DNA of 64,000 nucleotides from Paractinoplanes aksuensis (GTDB taxonomy: Bacteria > Actinomycetota > Actinomycetes > Mycobacteriales > Micromonosporaceae): the NCBI RefSeq assembly GCF_024137025.1, contig NZ_JAMYJR010000031.1:186001-250000 (forward strand). The letters run 5' to 3'. Below, piece after piece: positions 40,029 through 48,070 of this stretch (within the stretch, counting starts at the first letter, position 1; every line of letters starts with the position of its first letter). Both the position numbers and the translations under genes were made by a program. The notes beneath the pieces were generated by a model. The model searched no databases, was not told where the DNA came from, and was given only the letters and a program-made list of their open reading frames with translations.

Positions 40029-40489
40029 CTTCCCCCTACAGCACCGACACCGGCAACGGCTTTGCTCAGTCCCAGCTGAGCGCCGAGGCCAAGACCTTCA
40101 ACTGGCTGCTGGACTCCTTCACCTCCGGCACCGCGGGCGTGATCGAGGCCATCGCGGTGTCGTCCGACGGTCTGCTCATGGCGATGTCGGCGATCAAGGA
40201 CCGGCCCAACGCCGAGCGTCTGGCCGCCGTGGTCTCGGGTCTGACCAGCCTGGCCGGTGGGGCCGCGAGCTGGTACCGCCTGGGCTCGCTGAACCGGGTC
40301 ATCATCGACATGGCCGACGGGTATCTGCTGGTCACCGCCATCAGCGCCGGGTCGGTGCTCGGTGTGATCGCGGACCGCTCGGCCAACCTGGGCACCTTGG
40401 CGTACGAAATGACGTTGTTCGCCACCCGGGCCGGTGGCGCCCTCAGCCCGCGCCTGATCGCCGAGTTGAAGAACGCCGTTCAGCAATGA
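40025..40489 (+). CDS. roadblock/LC7-domain protein (CvnB type)
   Basis: 154 residues, ATGA overlap with the kinase gene. Roadblock/LC7 fold: NWLLDSFTSGTAGVIEAIAV, SDGLLMAMSAIKDRPNAERL, SLAGGAASWYRLGSLNRVII, YLLVTAISAGSVLGVIADRS. In actinobacterial conservons this protein acts with the GTPase as a Ras-like module, possibly as a GTPase-regulating partner. Its gene overlaps the next by four bases. Confidence 0.93.
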   Translation: MTSPYSTDTGNGFAQSQLSAEAKTFNWLLDSFTSGTAGVIEAIAVSSDGLLMAMSAIKDRPNAERLAAVVSGLTSLAGGAASWYRLGSLNRVIIDMADGYLLVTAISAGSVLGVIADRSANLGTLAYEMTLFATRAGGALSPRLIAELKNAVQQ

Positions 40490-40947
40490 CCTATCCGGAC
40501 CCCGACGACCCGGCACACCCGGCTCGGCCGAGTGTCCGCCCGTTCCTGCAGTCCGGCCCGCTCGCGGCCGGCGGCTACCGTCCCGCTCCCCAGGACGAGC
40601 AACCGCCGGCCCCCGAGCAGTCCGCTGCGTTGCGCCCGTTCGTCATCACGTCCGGCCGCACCAACGGCGCCGATCCCGACATCGGGATGGAAACGCAGGT
40701 GACCGTTACCCCCGGCGCGGGGCCCGTCCGTCTCTCACCCGAGATGCGGGCCATCGTCGGCCTCTGTTTCGAACCCGTCTCCGTGGCGGAGATCTCCGCC
40801 CGGCTGCGCCTGCATCTCGGCGTCACGCGCATCCTCGTCGGCGACCTGCGGGCCGCCGGCCAACTGGACGTCCACGTGCTGGACAACGAGACCCCCGACC
40901 CCGAAACCATCATGCGAGTGATCCGTGGACTACGAGCAATCACCTGA
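40486..40947 (+). CDS. DUF742 protein (CvnC type)
   Basis: 153 residues. N-terminal Pro-rich stretch, then the DUF742 winged-helix-like domain: RPFVITSGRTNGADPDIGME, TQVTVTPG, LSPEMRAIVGLCFEPVSVAE, ISARLRLHLGVTRILVGDL and the end MRVIRGLRAI. Function in conservons is not settled; the fold suggests a protein or DNA contact. It overlaps the roadblock gene (4 bases) and the GTPase gene (23 bases). Confidence 0.92.
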   Translation: MTYPDPDDPAHPARPSVRPFLQSGPLAAGGYRPAPQDEQPPAPEQSAALRPFVITSGRTNGADPDIGMETQVTVTPGAGPVRLSPEMRAIVGLCFEPVSVAEISARLRLHLGVTRILVGDLRAAGQLDVHVLDNETPDPETIMRVIRGLRAIT

Positions 40948-41560
40948 CCGCGTCGTCGGCACCGCCGCCGTGGGCAGCGGCGGACCGCCCAAGAAGGCCC
41001 CGGTCCCGGTCAAGATCATCGTTGCGGGCGGCTTCGGCGTCGGCAAGACCACCACCGTGGGCGCCATCTCGGAGATCTCGCCGCTGACGACCGAGGCCGA
41101 GATGACCTCGGCCGCCGTCGGTATCGACAACCCCGGCCTGGGCTCGACGAAGACGACGACGACCATCGCCATGGACTTCGGCGTGCTCACGATCGACCAG
41201 ACGCTGAAGCTCTACATCTTCGGCACGCCGGGACAGACCCGCTTCGCCTTCATGTGGGACGACCTGATCAAGGGCGCCCTGGGCGCGCTGGTCGTGGTCG
41301 ATACCAACCGGATCGACGACTGTTATCCCGCCGTGGACTACTTCGAGCGGGCCGGGCTTCCGTTCGTGGTCGGCGTCAACACCTTCAACGGTCAAATGAG
41401 CTACAGCCTGGACGAAGTGCGCTGGGCCCTGGCCATCCGGGAGGATGTGCCCGTGCTCGCGTTCGACGCCCGCTTCCGCGGGTCGGTGCGCGACGCCTTG
41501 CTCGTCGTGCTCGATCAGGCTCTCGACAAGGCGGTCCGGCAGAAATCGTCGTACTCCTGA
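40925..41560 (+). CDS. small Ras-like GTPase (CvnD type)
   Basis: 211 residues from GTG 40925. P-loop GGFGVGKTTTVGAISEI, switch region TTTTIAMDFGVLTID, G3 variant TPGQTRFAFMWDD (PGQ in place of DxxG), and NTFNGQMSYSLDEVRWAL where the usual NKxD guanine motif reads NTFN, which is normal for this MglA/Cvn branch. With the previous three genes this makes a full conservon, a system that couples a membrane sensor to a G protein and influences development or secondary metabolism in Streptomyces. Confidence 0.94.
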   Translation: MDYEQSPDRVVGTAAVGSGGPPKKAPVPVKIIVAGGFGVGKTTTVGAISEISPLTTEAEMTSAAVGIDNPGLGSTKTTTTIAMDFGVLTIDQTLKLYIFGTPGQTRFAFMWDDLIKGALGALVVVDTNRIDDCYPAVDYFERAGLPFVVGVNTFNGQMSYSLDEVRWALAIREDVPVLAFDARFRGSVRDALLVVLDQALDKAVRQKSSYS

Positions 41561-41659
41561 CGGCGGGTGTGCGACGGGTCGCTGAGATCGAGGTTCCCAA
41601 ATCGGCCTTCGAGCGGGCAGAGTGGTAATCGGCGAGACCCGCTACGGAAGGACGATCAC

Positions 41660-42514
41660 GTGCGAGGCGGATTGGATGACGCTCTCGACAAGCTCGCGCG
41701 TCGTGACGAGCTGCGCCGACGAGCCACGGGTGAGTCCCCCGGCACGCCGGCGGCCGTGACGGAGCTGGTCGAGGCGGTCGCGGCGGTGGTCGCGCGTCAT
41801 CCCGAGCTGGGGGTGAGCGTGGGCGTCGAGGGCGCCGGCGATCCCCTGTTGCTGCACTTCTACCTGTCCGAGGGTCAGGTGCAGGTCAACGCCGAGAACG
41901 CGAATGCTCTGGCCCCCGAGTCGGGCGGCGGTCGGCACGCCGACTTCGATCTCGACGCCGACGTGCGGCCCTATTCGGCGGCGCCGGCCGATCCCGGGGC
42001 TGACACCCGCCGGCTGAGCCAGGACGATCAGGACAGGTACGGCCCGGCCAGTTACTACCCCGAGCCCGACACGGCCGAGCGCCGTTACGGCTCCTTCGAC
42101 GAGCCGCCCGCGTCGGCCGACCCCCGCTATCCCGAGCGCGACCCCGGCGAGTCGTCCCGCGACCTGGGCGCCCGCCTGCGCGACCTGGGCATGGCCTCGA
42201 GCGAGCAACCGCCGGCCTATCCGCCGCACCCGTTCGCCGCCACGCCTCCGCCGCCGGTGCCGGTGCCGACACAGGCTGACACGTCCGGTGGGGCCACTCG
42301 CCGCATCCACCCCGAGCAGCACCGGGCGCCGGCCGAGCCGTCCGCGGCCGAGCGCGGCGCCTCGGTGCCGGAGCAGCGGAGCATGCCCACACCGTTGCCC
42401 CAGCCCATCCCGTTGCAGGTCGAGCGGCCGGAAGAGACCGAGATGGCGGCCCGTCGGCTGGCCGCGCTGCTGCGCGACGACCCGTCACTGCTCGACCAGC
42501 AACCCCGCGGCTGA
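41660..42514 (+). CDS. conservon-associated hypothetical protein
   Basis: 284 residues from GTG 41660 with GGAAGGA upstream. First 85 residues are ordered: LDDALDKLARRDELRRRATG, AVTELVEAVAAVVARHPELG, VSVGVEGAGDPLLLHFYLSE, an alpha/beta pattern. The middle is disordered and rich in Pro, Tyr, Arg and Asp, and a short helix closes the protein (EEMAARRLAALLRDDPS-like). No known domain. It follows the GTPase by 99 bases and has a similar Pro-rich style, so it may be a cytoplasmic partner. Confidence 0.7.
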   Translation: MRGGLDDALDKLARRDELRRRATGESPGTPAAVTELVEAVAAVVARHPELGVSVGVEGAGDPLLLHFYLSEGQVQVNAENANALAPESGGGRHADFDLDADVRPYSAAPADPGADTRRLSQDDQDRYGPASYYPEPDTAERRYGSFDEPPASADPRYPERDPGESSRDLGARLRDLGMASSEQPPAYPPHPFAATPPPPVPVPTQADTSGGATRRIHPEQHRAPAEPSAAERGASVPEQRSMPTPLPQPIPLQVERPEETEMAARRLAALLRDDPSLLDQQPRG

Positions 42515-42721
42515 CGCTGCGTAATGTTCACCGTTACCCGGGTCCCGGGTGGTTTGCGCCCGAAAAGCCCGCCTGAGATGTCTGGGTTGGGCCGTTCAGC
42601 CAGATCACACCGCTGGACCTTGTATCACGCTGTGTAACTGAAATAGCGTCCAAGGCGTTCCCGCTACGGCGCGTGACCTTCACCGGTTCGCCGCCCACCT
42701 GCGTACGCCTCGGAGATGTTG

Positions 42722-43753
42722 ATGTCGTTGCCCGAAGTCCATCTGGTCGCCGGCACCGTGGGTGAGGCCCTGCGGCTCGCCCCGGTCGCGCTCGCGATGC
42801 GCGAGCAGGGTCGCCTCACCGCCGTCCCCGTGGCCACCGGCACCGACCCCGACGCGGTCGGCCAGGCCCTGGCCGCCTTCGGCCTCACCCCGCGGATCAC
42901 GCTGCCGTCCGGTGACGGCCACGCCGAGACCATGCGCCGCTTCGACGAGCTGTGGGCCGTGCGGACGCCGGCCGCGGTGGTCGTCCGGGACAGTCTGGCC
43001 CCGGCCCTGGCCGCGTTCTGGCGGCGCGTCCCGGTGCTGACCGTCGACGCCGGCCGCCGCTCGGGCGAGTTCGGCTCGGCGTCGGCCCTGGAGCCCCAGC
43101 GGCGCCTGCTGGCCCAGGTCACCACCGTGCACCTGGCCGCGACCCCGCTGGCCGCGATGAACCTGCTGGACGAGCGCGTGATCCCCGGCGACACCCTGCT
43201 GACCGGCGGCACCGCCCAGGACGCGGCCCAGCTGCTCGCGACCCGGACCCTGGCCGCGCCGCCGCGGGGCCACCGCACGATCGTGCTGGGCGTGCCGGCC
43301 GAGCGGGCCGAAGCGATCGGCCCGGCGCTGCGCTACCTCGGCGGCCGCTACCCCGACCTCGAGGTCGTGCGGGCCGCCGACTTCGCCCCCGGGCTCGAGT
43401 CCGCCACCCTGCTGGCCCAGGCCTACCTCGTGGTCACCGACGACGAGGACCTGGTCGAGGAGGCGCTGGCCGCCTACTGCCCGGTGCTGATGATCGGCTT
43501 CGCGGCCCGGCACGCCGAGGCGCTGCACGCGGGCAGCGCCAAGCTGGTCGAGCCCGACCCGGCCGCGATCACCAGCGAGACCGCGGACCTGCTGGAGCAC
43601 CGGGTGCGCCGGGACGCGATGGCGCTCGGCGGCAACCCGTACGGCGACGGCCTCGCCGCCTACCGCGTCGCCCAGGCCACCGCGGCCCTGCTCGGCCACG
43701 GCCAGTTCCCCGACCCGATGCCGGTCAAGCCCACCGCGGGAGTCGCCCGATGA
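42722..43753 (+). CDS. UDP-GlcNAc 2-epimerase-like protein, catalytic residues not conserved
   Basis: 343 residues; ATG 42722 is chosen over 42716 because GGAG then has a normal spacing. The fold follows WecB/MnaA: HLVAGTVGEALRLAPVALAM at the start, PVLTVDAGRRSGEFGSASAL, LLTGGTAQDA and the C-terminal FAARHAEALHAGSAKLVEP. However, the family HVEAGLRT reads TVDAGRRSG, the TVHRREN motif that carries the catalytic His and Arg reads VLGVPAERAE, and the PEE-NR motif is largely changed. It is probably not a standard epimerase and may have another sugar-nucleotide role. It overlaps the end of the next gene's optional start. Confidence 0.7.
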   Translation: MSLPEVHLVAGTVGEALRLAPVALAMREQGRLTAVPVATGTDPDAVGQALAAFGLTPRITLPSGDGHAETMRRFDELWAVRTPAAVVVRDSLAPALAAFWRRVPVLTVDAGRRSGEFGSASALEPQRRLLAQVTTVHLAATPLAAMNLLDERVIPGDTLLTGGTAQDAAQLLATRTLAAPPRGHRTIVLGVPAERAEAIGPALRYLGGRYPDLEVVRAADFAPGLESATLLAQAYLVVTDDEDLVEEALAAYCPVLMIGFAARHAEALHAGSAKLVEPDPAAITSETADLLEHRVRRDAMALGGNPYGDGLAAYRVAQATAALLGHGQFPDPMPVKPTAGVAR

Positions 43754-43764
43754 AGGAGAGCACG

Positions 43765-44115
43765 ATGGACGTCGCCGATTTCTGGACGAAGTCGTGGACC
43801 AGCGACGACCGGGTCGCGGTGCGGCAGATGCTGGCCCCCGACGCCGAGATCGAGTGGAACCTGGACGCCCCGGTCGACGACGAGGAGCTGGTGCAGGTGC
43901 TGCACCGGATCGCGGTCTTCGCCGACACGGTGACCGTGGTGGGGCAGAGCCGGGCCGACGACGGCGCGGCCCTGGTCTACGACCTCGAGGCGCCGTTCGG
44001 CACGGCCCGCATGGTGGAGTTCCTGACCATCGCCGAGGGCCGGATCACCGAGGTGCGCCAGGTCTACGACGTGACCGCGACCGACCAGTACTTCCCGGGC
44101 CTCTACGCGAACTAA
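43765..44115 (+). CDS. SnoaL-like (NTF2 fold) protein
   Basis: 116 residues. The ATG at 43765 has AAGGAG six bases upstream; an in-frame ATG at 43750 overlaps the previous stop. NTF2-like pattern: VADFWTKSWTSDDRVAVRQM, LAPDAEIEWNLDAPVDDEEL, ALVYDLEAPFGTARMVEFL and GRITEVRQVYDVTATDQYF. Many such proteins are isomerases, hydratases or ligand binders; the substrate is unknown. Coupled to the epimerase-like gene by position. Stop overlaps the convergent dienelactone hydrolase gene by four bases. Confidence 0.8.
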   Translation: MDVADFWTKSWTSDDRVAVRQMLAPDAEIEWNLDAPVDDEELVQVLHRIAVFADTVTVVGQSRADDGAALVYDLEAPFGTARMVEFLTIAEGRITEVRQVYDVTATDQYFPGLYAN

Positions 44116-44849
44116 CCGAAGGTGCGGTCGAGCAGGGCGAACAGGTTGACCCAGTGCCGCTGCTCGGCCTCGCGGTCGAACGCCGCTGTGTCCGACATCG
44201 TGAAGCCGTGCGGCGCCCCAGCGTAGACCTCCGATGTGTACTTCACCCCGGCCTCGTCGAGCGCCACCTCCAACGTGCGGATCTGGTCGGGAGTGGCCGA
44301 CGGGTCGTTGTCGGCGTGACCGAAGTAGGCCTCGCCGGTGATCGCGCCGACGGCCCGGTGCGGGCTGTCCGGCCCGTCGGTGACCAGGCGGCCGGCGTGG
44401 AAGGCGGCGACCGCGGTGATCCGGTCGGGGTGGGCCTCGATGGCCCGCACCGCGTTCGTGCCGCCCATGCAGTAGCCGACGATCAGTGCCGGCCGGTCGG
44501 CCACGCCGTCCTGAGTGAACAGGAAGTCGAGGTAGCGGCCGGTGTCGGCCGCGATCAGGTCGGCCGTCAACCCGTGGATCAGCGGCATCAGCCGGCCGAA
44601 CGCGGCGCCGCGCTTCTCCTCGTCCTGCAGCTCTTCCGGCTGGACCAGGGGCGAGGGCCCGCCGCGATAGAGGATGTTGGGCGCCAGCACGGCGCATCCA
44701 CGCTCGGCGATCCGCCCGGCCATCTCGGTGATCCGCGGCCGCAGCCCGAACGCGTCCATGAACAGCAGGACCCCGGGGAACGGGCCGTCCCCGTCGGGCC
44801 GCACAAAGGTGGCGTCGGTGGCGTCGATCTGCACGGTACTGATCTGCAT
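44112..44849 (-). CDS. dienelactone hydrolase family protein
   Basis: 245 residues, ATG 44849. Alpha/beta hydrolase with Cys nucleophile: IVGYCMGGTNAVRAI (GxCxG), acid residue in EAYFGHADNDPSA, and His in YAGAPHGFTMSD, the C-D-H triad of dienelactone hydrolase. Also PGVLLFMDAFGLRPRITEMA and AERGCAVLAPNILYR. The known reaction is opening of 4-carboxymethylenebut-2-en-4-olide; the real substrate here may be another lactone or ester. Divergent from a TetR gene with a palindrome between them, so probably repressed by it. Confidence 0.9.
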   Translation of the reverse strand: MQISTVQIDATDATFVRPDGDGPFPGVLLFMDAFGLRPRITEMAGRIAERGCAVLAPNILYRGGPSPLVQPEELQDEEKRGAAFGRLMPLIHGLTADLIAADTGRYLDFLFTQDGVADRPALIVGYCMGGTNAVRAIEAHPDRITAVAAFHAGRLVTDGPDSPHRAVGAITGEAYFGHADNDPSATPDQIRTLEVALDEAGVKYTSEVYAGAPHGFTMSDTAAFDREAEQRHWVNLFALLDRTFG

Positions 44850-44867
44850 GGCGGCGACCGTACACCA

Positions 44868-44887
44868 ACCGGGGATGCTTCCCCGGT
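44868..44887. promoter_or_regulatory. candidate TetR operator
   Basis: Perfect inverted repeat, arms ACCGGGGA and TCCCCGGT, spacer TGCT, in the 58 bases between the divergent hydrolase and TetR genes. Confidence 0.6.
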
Positions 44888-44907
44888 CCCGTCGTACCCT
44901 GTCACCC

Positions 44908-45465
44908 ATGGCAGATCGACTGCGCGCCGACGCGCAGCGTAACCGGGTCGCGCTCCTCGCCGCCGCCCGCGAGGTCTTCGGTGAACACGGGCTGGACGCC
45001 TCGCTCGACGAGATCGCCCGCCGGGCCGGGGTCGGCAATGCCACTCTCTACCGGCGCTTCCCGACCCGCCGCGACCTGATCGCCGAGGTCTTCGCGGGCC
45101 AGATGACCGGGTACGTCGAACTGGCCGAGACGGCGCTGGCCGAGCCCGACCCGTGGGCCGCCTTCGTGTCCTACCTGACCCGGTTGTTCGAGATCCAGGC
45201 GACCGACCGCGGGCTCTCGGAGCTGCTGGTGACCACCGGCTTCGACGAGGACGAGCGGCTGGCCGGACTGCTGGCGACGGCCCAGCGGGGGGCGACCGAG
45301 GTGATCCGCCGGGCCCAGTCCGCGGGCCGGCTGCGGGGCGACTTCACCCGGCAGGACATCAGCCTGCTCATGCGGGCCAACGCCGGGGTGCTGCGCAGCT
45401 CGGCCGACCCCGGCGCGTGGCGCCGCCAGCTCGCCCTGGTGCTGGACGGTCTCGGCGCACGATGA
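44908..45465 (+). CDS. TetR-family transcriptional regulator
   Basis: 185 residues, ATG 44908. N-terminal helix-turn-helix: NRVALLAAAREVFGEHGLDA, SLDEIARRAGVGNATLYRRF and PTRRDLIAEVFAGQM, the TetR pattern. The all-helical C-terminus (LELLVTTGF region, ISLLMRANAGVLRSSADPGA) is the ligand domain with a typical SMART-like ending. Probably represses the divergent dienelactone hydrolase gene through the 44868-44887 palindrome. Confidence 0.9.
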   Translation: MADRLRADAQRNRVALLAAAREVFGEHGLDASLDEIARRAGVGNATLYRRFPTRRDLIAEVFAGQMTGYVELAETALAEPDPWAAFVSYLTRLFEIQATDRGLSELLVTTGFDEDERLAGLLATAQRGATEVIRRAQSAGRLRGDFTRQDISLLMRANAGVLRSSADPGAWRRQLALVLDGLGAR

Positions 45466-45530
45466 TTTAAAGCTGTTTAAGGACCGTTTAACACGAGGCG
45501 GCCGACACTCGACTCTCATCCCCAATACGG

Positions 45531-45560
45531 CGCGACCCTGGGCCCCCACCCGGGGTCGCG
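45531..45560. terminator. hairpin between the convergent TetR genes
   Basis: Arms CGCGACCC and GGGTCGCG with a 14-base loop, between convergent genes. The preceding 45466-45500 is AT-rich with three TTTAA motifs. Confidence 0.6.
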
Positions 45561-45567
45561 CTGGGTT

Positions 45568-46164
45568 CTAGGCGAAGCCGCGACCGGCCTCGGCCAATGT
45601 CTCGGACACGAGCTCCCACAGGTTGGTGCCGGGCGGCTTGTCGAGCCAGATGTGCAACGCCACCCGCAGCGAGGCCAGGAAAACGGCGGAGGTCATTTTC
45701 ACCCGTACGCTCGCCGGGTCGGCCCCGGTGCGGGCCGCGATCTCGGCCGAGAGGTCCCGTTCGAGCGCCGCGAACGTCTGCACCTGAGCGCCCACGAGAC
45801 CGGGCTGCGCGCGGACGAGACGGCTCTGCGCGACCCATTGCGGGTCGAGATCGCCCAGCTTGAGATAGAACTGCTCGGCCGCCGCCGTGAGGGCGACCCA
45901 GGTCGGCTCACCCGCCGGGCGGGCCCGCACCTGCTCGATCAGCAGGTGGATGCGCTGGTAGTCGCCATAGAGCAGCGCCTCTTCCTTGCTGCCGAAGTAG
46001 TTCGAGAACGTACGCCGGGAGACACCGGCCTCGTCGGCGATGGCCTCGACGGTGACCCGCTCGGGCCCGTGCTCGATGGCCAGCCGCATGGCCGCCGCGT
46101 GCAGGGACTGCCGGGTCGCGGCTTTCTTGCGCTCGCGGAGTCCGGGCTCGGCAGCGGTGGTCAT
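45568..46164 (-). CDS. TetR-family transcriptional regulator of the MFS exporter
   Basis: 198 residues, ATG 46164. HTH: RQSLHAAAMRLAIEHGPERV, TVEAIADEAGVSRRTFSNYF, GSKEEALLYGDYQRI. The later part fits the TetR ligand domain with the AcrR-type WVAQSRLVRAQPGLVGAQVQ helix seen in regulators that bind C-terminal-domain-17-like ligands. Divergent from the drug exporter gene; a palindrome (46234-46252) lies between. A local drug-inducible repressor is inferred. Confidence 0.9.
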   Translation of the reverse strand: MTTAAEPGLRERKKAATRQSLHAAAMRLAIEHGPERVTVEAIADEAGVSRRTFSNYFGSKEEALLYGDYQRIHLLIEQVRARPAGEPTWVALTAAAEQFYLKLGDLDPQWVAQSRLVRAQPGLVGAQVQTFAALERDLSAEIAARTGADPASVRVKMTSAVFLASLRVALHIWLDKPPGTNLWELVSETLAEAGRGFA

Positions 46165-46233
46165 GAGTTGAGCGTACCGGCGTGTGATTCCCTTCTCAAT
46201 GTGCAAAGTTGCGCAATGGGAACGGTCCGCCGA

Positions 46234-46252
46234 TAGTTGTATCTGGCAACTA
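46234..46252. promoter_or_regulatory. candidate TetR operator upstream of the MFS gene
   Basis: Inverted repeat TAGTTG / CAACTA with a seven-base spacer, 31 bases before the exporter start, between divergent regulator and exporter genes. Confidence 0.6.
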
Positions 46253-46282
46253 CTTCTGCTTCACCACGATGGAGGCTGCGCG

Positions 46283-47863
46283 ATGAGCGCCTCGACCACT
46301 ACGAGCGTCCGGCCGGGCGCCATGTCCCATCGCCAGATCATGGAAGCCCTCTCCGGCCTCCTGCTGGTGCTTTTCGTCGCGATGGCCAGCTCGACCATCG
46401 TCTCCACGGCGCTGCCCAAGATCATTGGCGCTCTCGACGGCAGCCAGACGCAGTACACCTGGGTCGTCACCGCGACCCTGCTGACCGCGACCGCCTCCAC
46501 CCCGATCTGGGGCAAGCTGGCCGACCTCTACAGCAAGAAGTTGCTGGTCCAGATCGCCATCGTGGTGTTCGTGCTCGGCTCGATCGTGGCCGGCTTCTCG
46601 CAGACGGCCGGTCAGCTGATCGCCGCCCGTGCGTTCCAGGGCCTCGGCATGGGCGGCGTGCAGGCGCTGGTCCAGGTCGCGATCGCCGCGATGATCCCGC
46701 CCCGCGAGCGCGGCCGCTACAACGGCTACCTCGGCGGCGTCATGGCCCTGGCCACGGTGGGCGGCCCGCTGCTGGGCGGCCTGATCGTCGACTCCGCCCT
46801 CGGCTGGCGCTGGACCTTCTTCATCGGCGCCCCGATCGCCGTGATCGCCCTGGTCGTCCTGCAGAAGACGCTGAACCTCGAGGTCATCCGCCGGGCCAAT
46901 GTGAAGATCGACTACCTGGGGGCCGGACTGATCGCGGCCGGCGTCAGCACCCTGCTGGTCTGGGTCTCGTTCGTCGACAGCTCGTTCGCCTGGGCCTCGT
47001 GGCAGACCGGCGCGTTCGTCGGCGCCGGCCTGGTGCTCCTGGCCTTGGCCGTCTGGGTCGAGACCCGGGTCGCCGAGCCGGTCGTGCCGCTCGACATCGT
47101 GAAGAAGCGCAACACCGCCCTCGCCATCATCGCGAGCCTATCGGTCGGCATGGCCATGTTCGGCGGCGCCGTCTTCCTCGGCCAGTACTTCCAGATCGGC
47201 CGCGGCTACAGCCCGACCGAGGCCGGCCTGCTCACCATCCCGATGATGGCCGGCATCCTGGTCTCCTCGACGGTCACCGGTCGCATGATCACCAAGAGCG
47301 GCCGGATCAAGCCCTACATCCTGGCCGGCACGATCGTGCTCGTCGCCGGTTTCGCCGGGCTCTCGATGCTCGACCACGAAACCCCGCTTTGGTACGTCGG
47401 AATCGCCATGGCACTGGTCGGGGCCGGGGTCGGCATGTCGATGCAGAACCTCGTGCTCTCGGTCCAGAACACGGTCTCGCTCAAGGACATCGGCGCCGCG
47501 AGCTCGACGGTGGCCTTCTTTCGCTCGCTGGGCGGCACGATCGGCGTCTCGGTGCTCGGCGCGGTGCTCGCCCGCCGGGTCAACGAGCAGATCACCAGCG
47601 ACCTGGCCAACGCCGGAGTTCCGGCCGGCAGCACCGGTGGCGGCAGCTCGCTGAACCTGGCCGCGCTGCCCGACTCGATCCAGCACATCGTGCGCGCCGC
47701 CTACGGCGACGCGACCGGGCACATCTTCCTGATCAGCGCGGCCATCGCGGTGGTCGGCGTCATCGCGGCGGCTCTGATGAAGCCGGCTCCCCTGCGCTCG
47801 ACGGTCGACGAGGCCCCCGTCGCTTCGTCGTCGGACGAGAAGGAGCCCGTCCTGGCCCACTGA
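46283..47863 (+). CDS. MFS drug exporter (DHA2, 14-helix type)
   Basis: 526 residues, ATG with GGAGG upstream. Fourteen membrane helices by hydropathy. DHA2 motifs: IVSTALPKIIGALDGSQTQY (motif D1-like), WVVTATLLTATASTPIWGKL, ADLYSKKLLVQIAIVVFVLG (motif A, GKLADLYSKK), RAFQGLGMGGVQALVQVAIA, and ALATVGGPLLGGLIVDSALG (motif C, antiporter). Proton-driven efflux of toxic or self-made compounds is the family role. The C-terminal tail is Glu/Ser-rich and cytoplasmic. Controlled by the divergent TetR gene; followed by a terminator. Confidence 0.93.
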   Translation: MSASTTTSVRPGAMSHRQIMEALSGLLLVLFVAMASSTIVSTALPKIIGALDGSQTQYTWVVTATLLTATASTPIWGKLADLYSKKLLVQIAIVVFVLGSIVAGFSQTAGQLIAARAFQGLGMGGVQALVQVAIAAMIPPRERGRYNGYLGGVMALATVGGPLLGGLIVDSALGWRWTFFIGAPIAVIALVVLQKTLNLEVIRRANVKIDYLGAGLIAAGVSTLLVWVSFVDSSFAWASWQTGAFVGAGLVLLALAVWVETRVAEPVVPLDIVKKRNTALAIIASLSVGMAMFGGAVFLGQYFQIGRGYSPTEAGLLTIPMMAGILVSSTVTGRMITKSGRIKPYILAGTIVLVAGFAGLSMLDHETPLWYVGIAMALVGAGVGMSMQNLVLSVQNTVSLKDIGAASSTVAFFRSLGGTIGVSVLGAVLARRVNEQITSDLANAGVPAGSTGGGSSLNLAALPDSIQHIVRAAYGDATGHIFLISAAIAVVGVIAAALMKPAPLRSTVDEAPVASSSDEKEPVLAH

Positions 47864-47877
47864 CCGACACGCCCGGG

Positions 47878-47912
47878 AAACGCGGCGTCCGCTCCTGGCG
47901 GGCGCCGCGTTT
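47878..47912 (+). terminator. terminator after the MFS gene
   Basis: Arms AAACGCGGCG and CGCCGCGTTT, 15-base loop, 14 bases past the stop. Confidence 0.8.
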
Positions 47913-48070
47913 GTTGCTGGTGGGGCGAGATTGCTCACGCCGGTGAACATGGAACGGCCGCCTTACACAGAGCTAACCTTCGGAAGCGGAGCGCTGATCA
48001 TCGGGTTTTCCTCAACCGCGGGCCGGCGCTGACGATCAGTGGCCCAGAAGCGAGAGAGGGGGCTGGCCAC

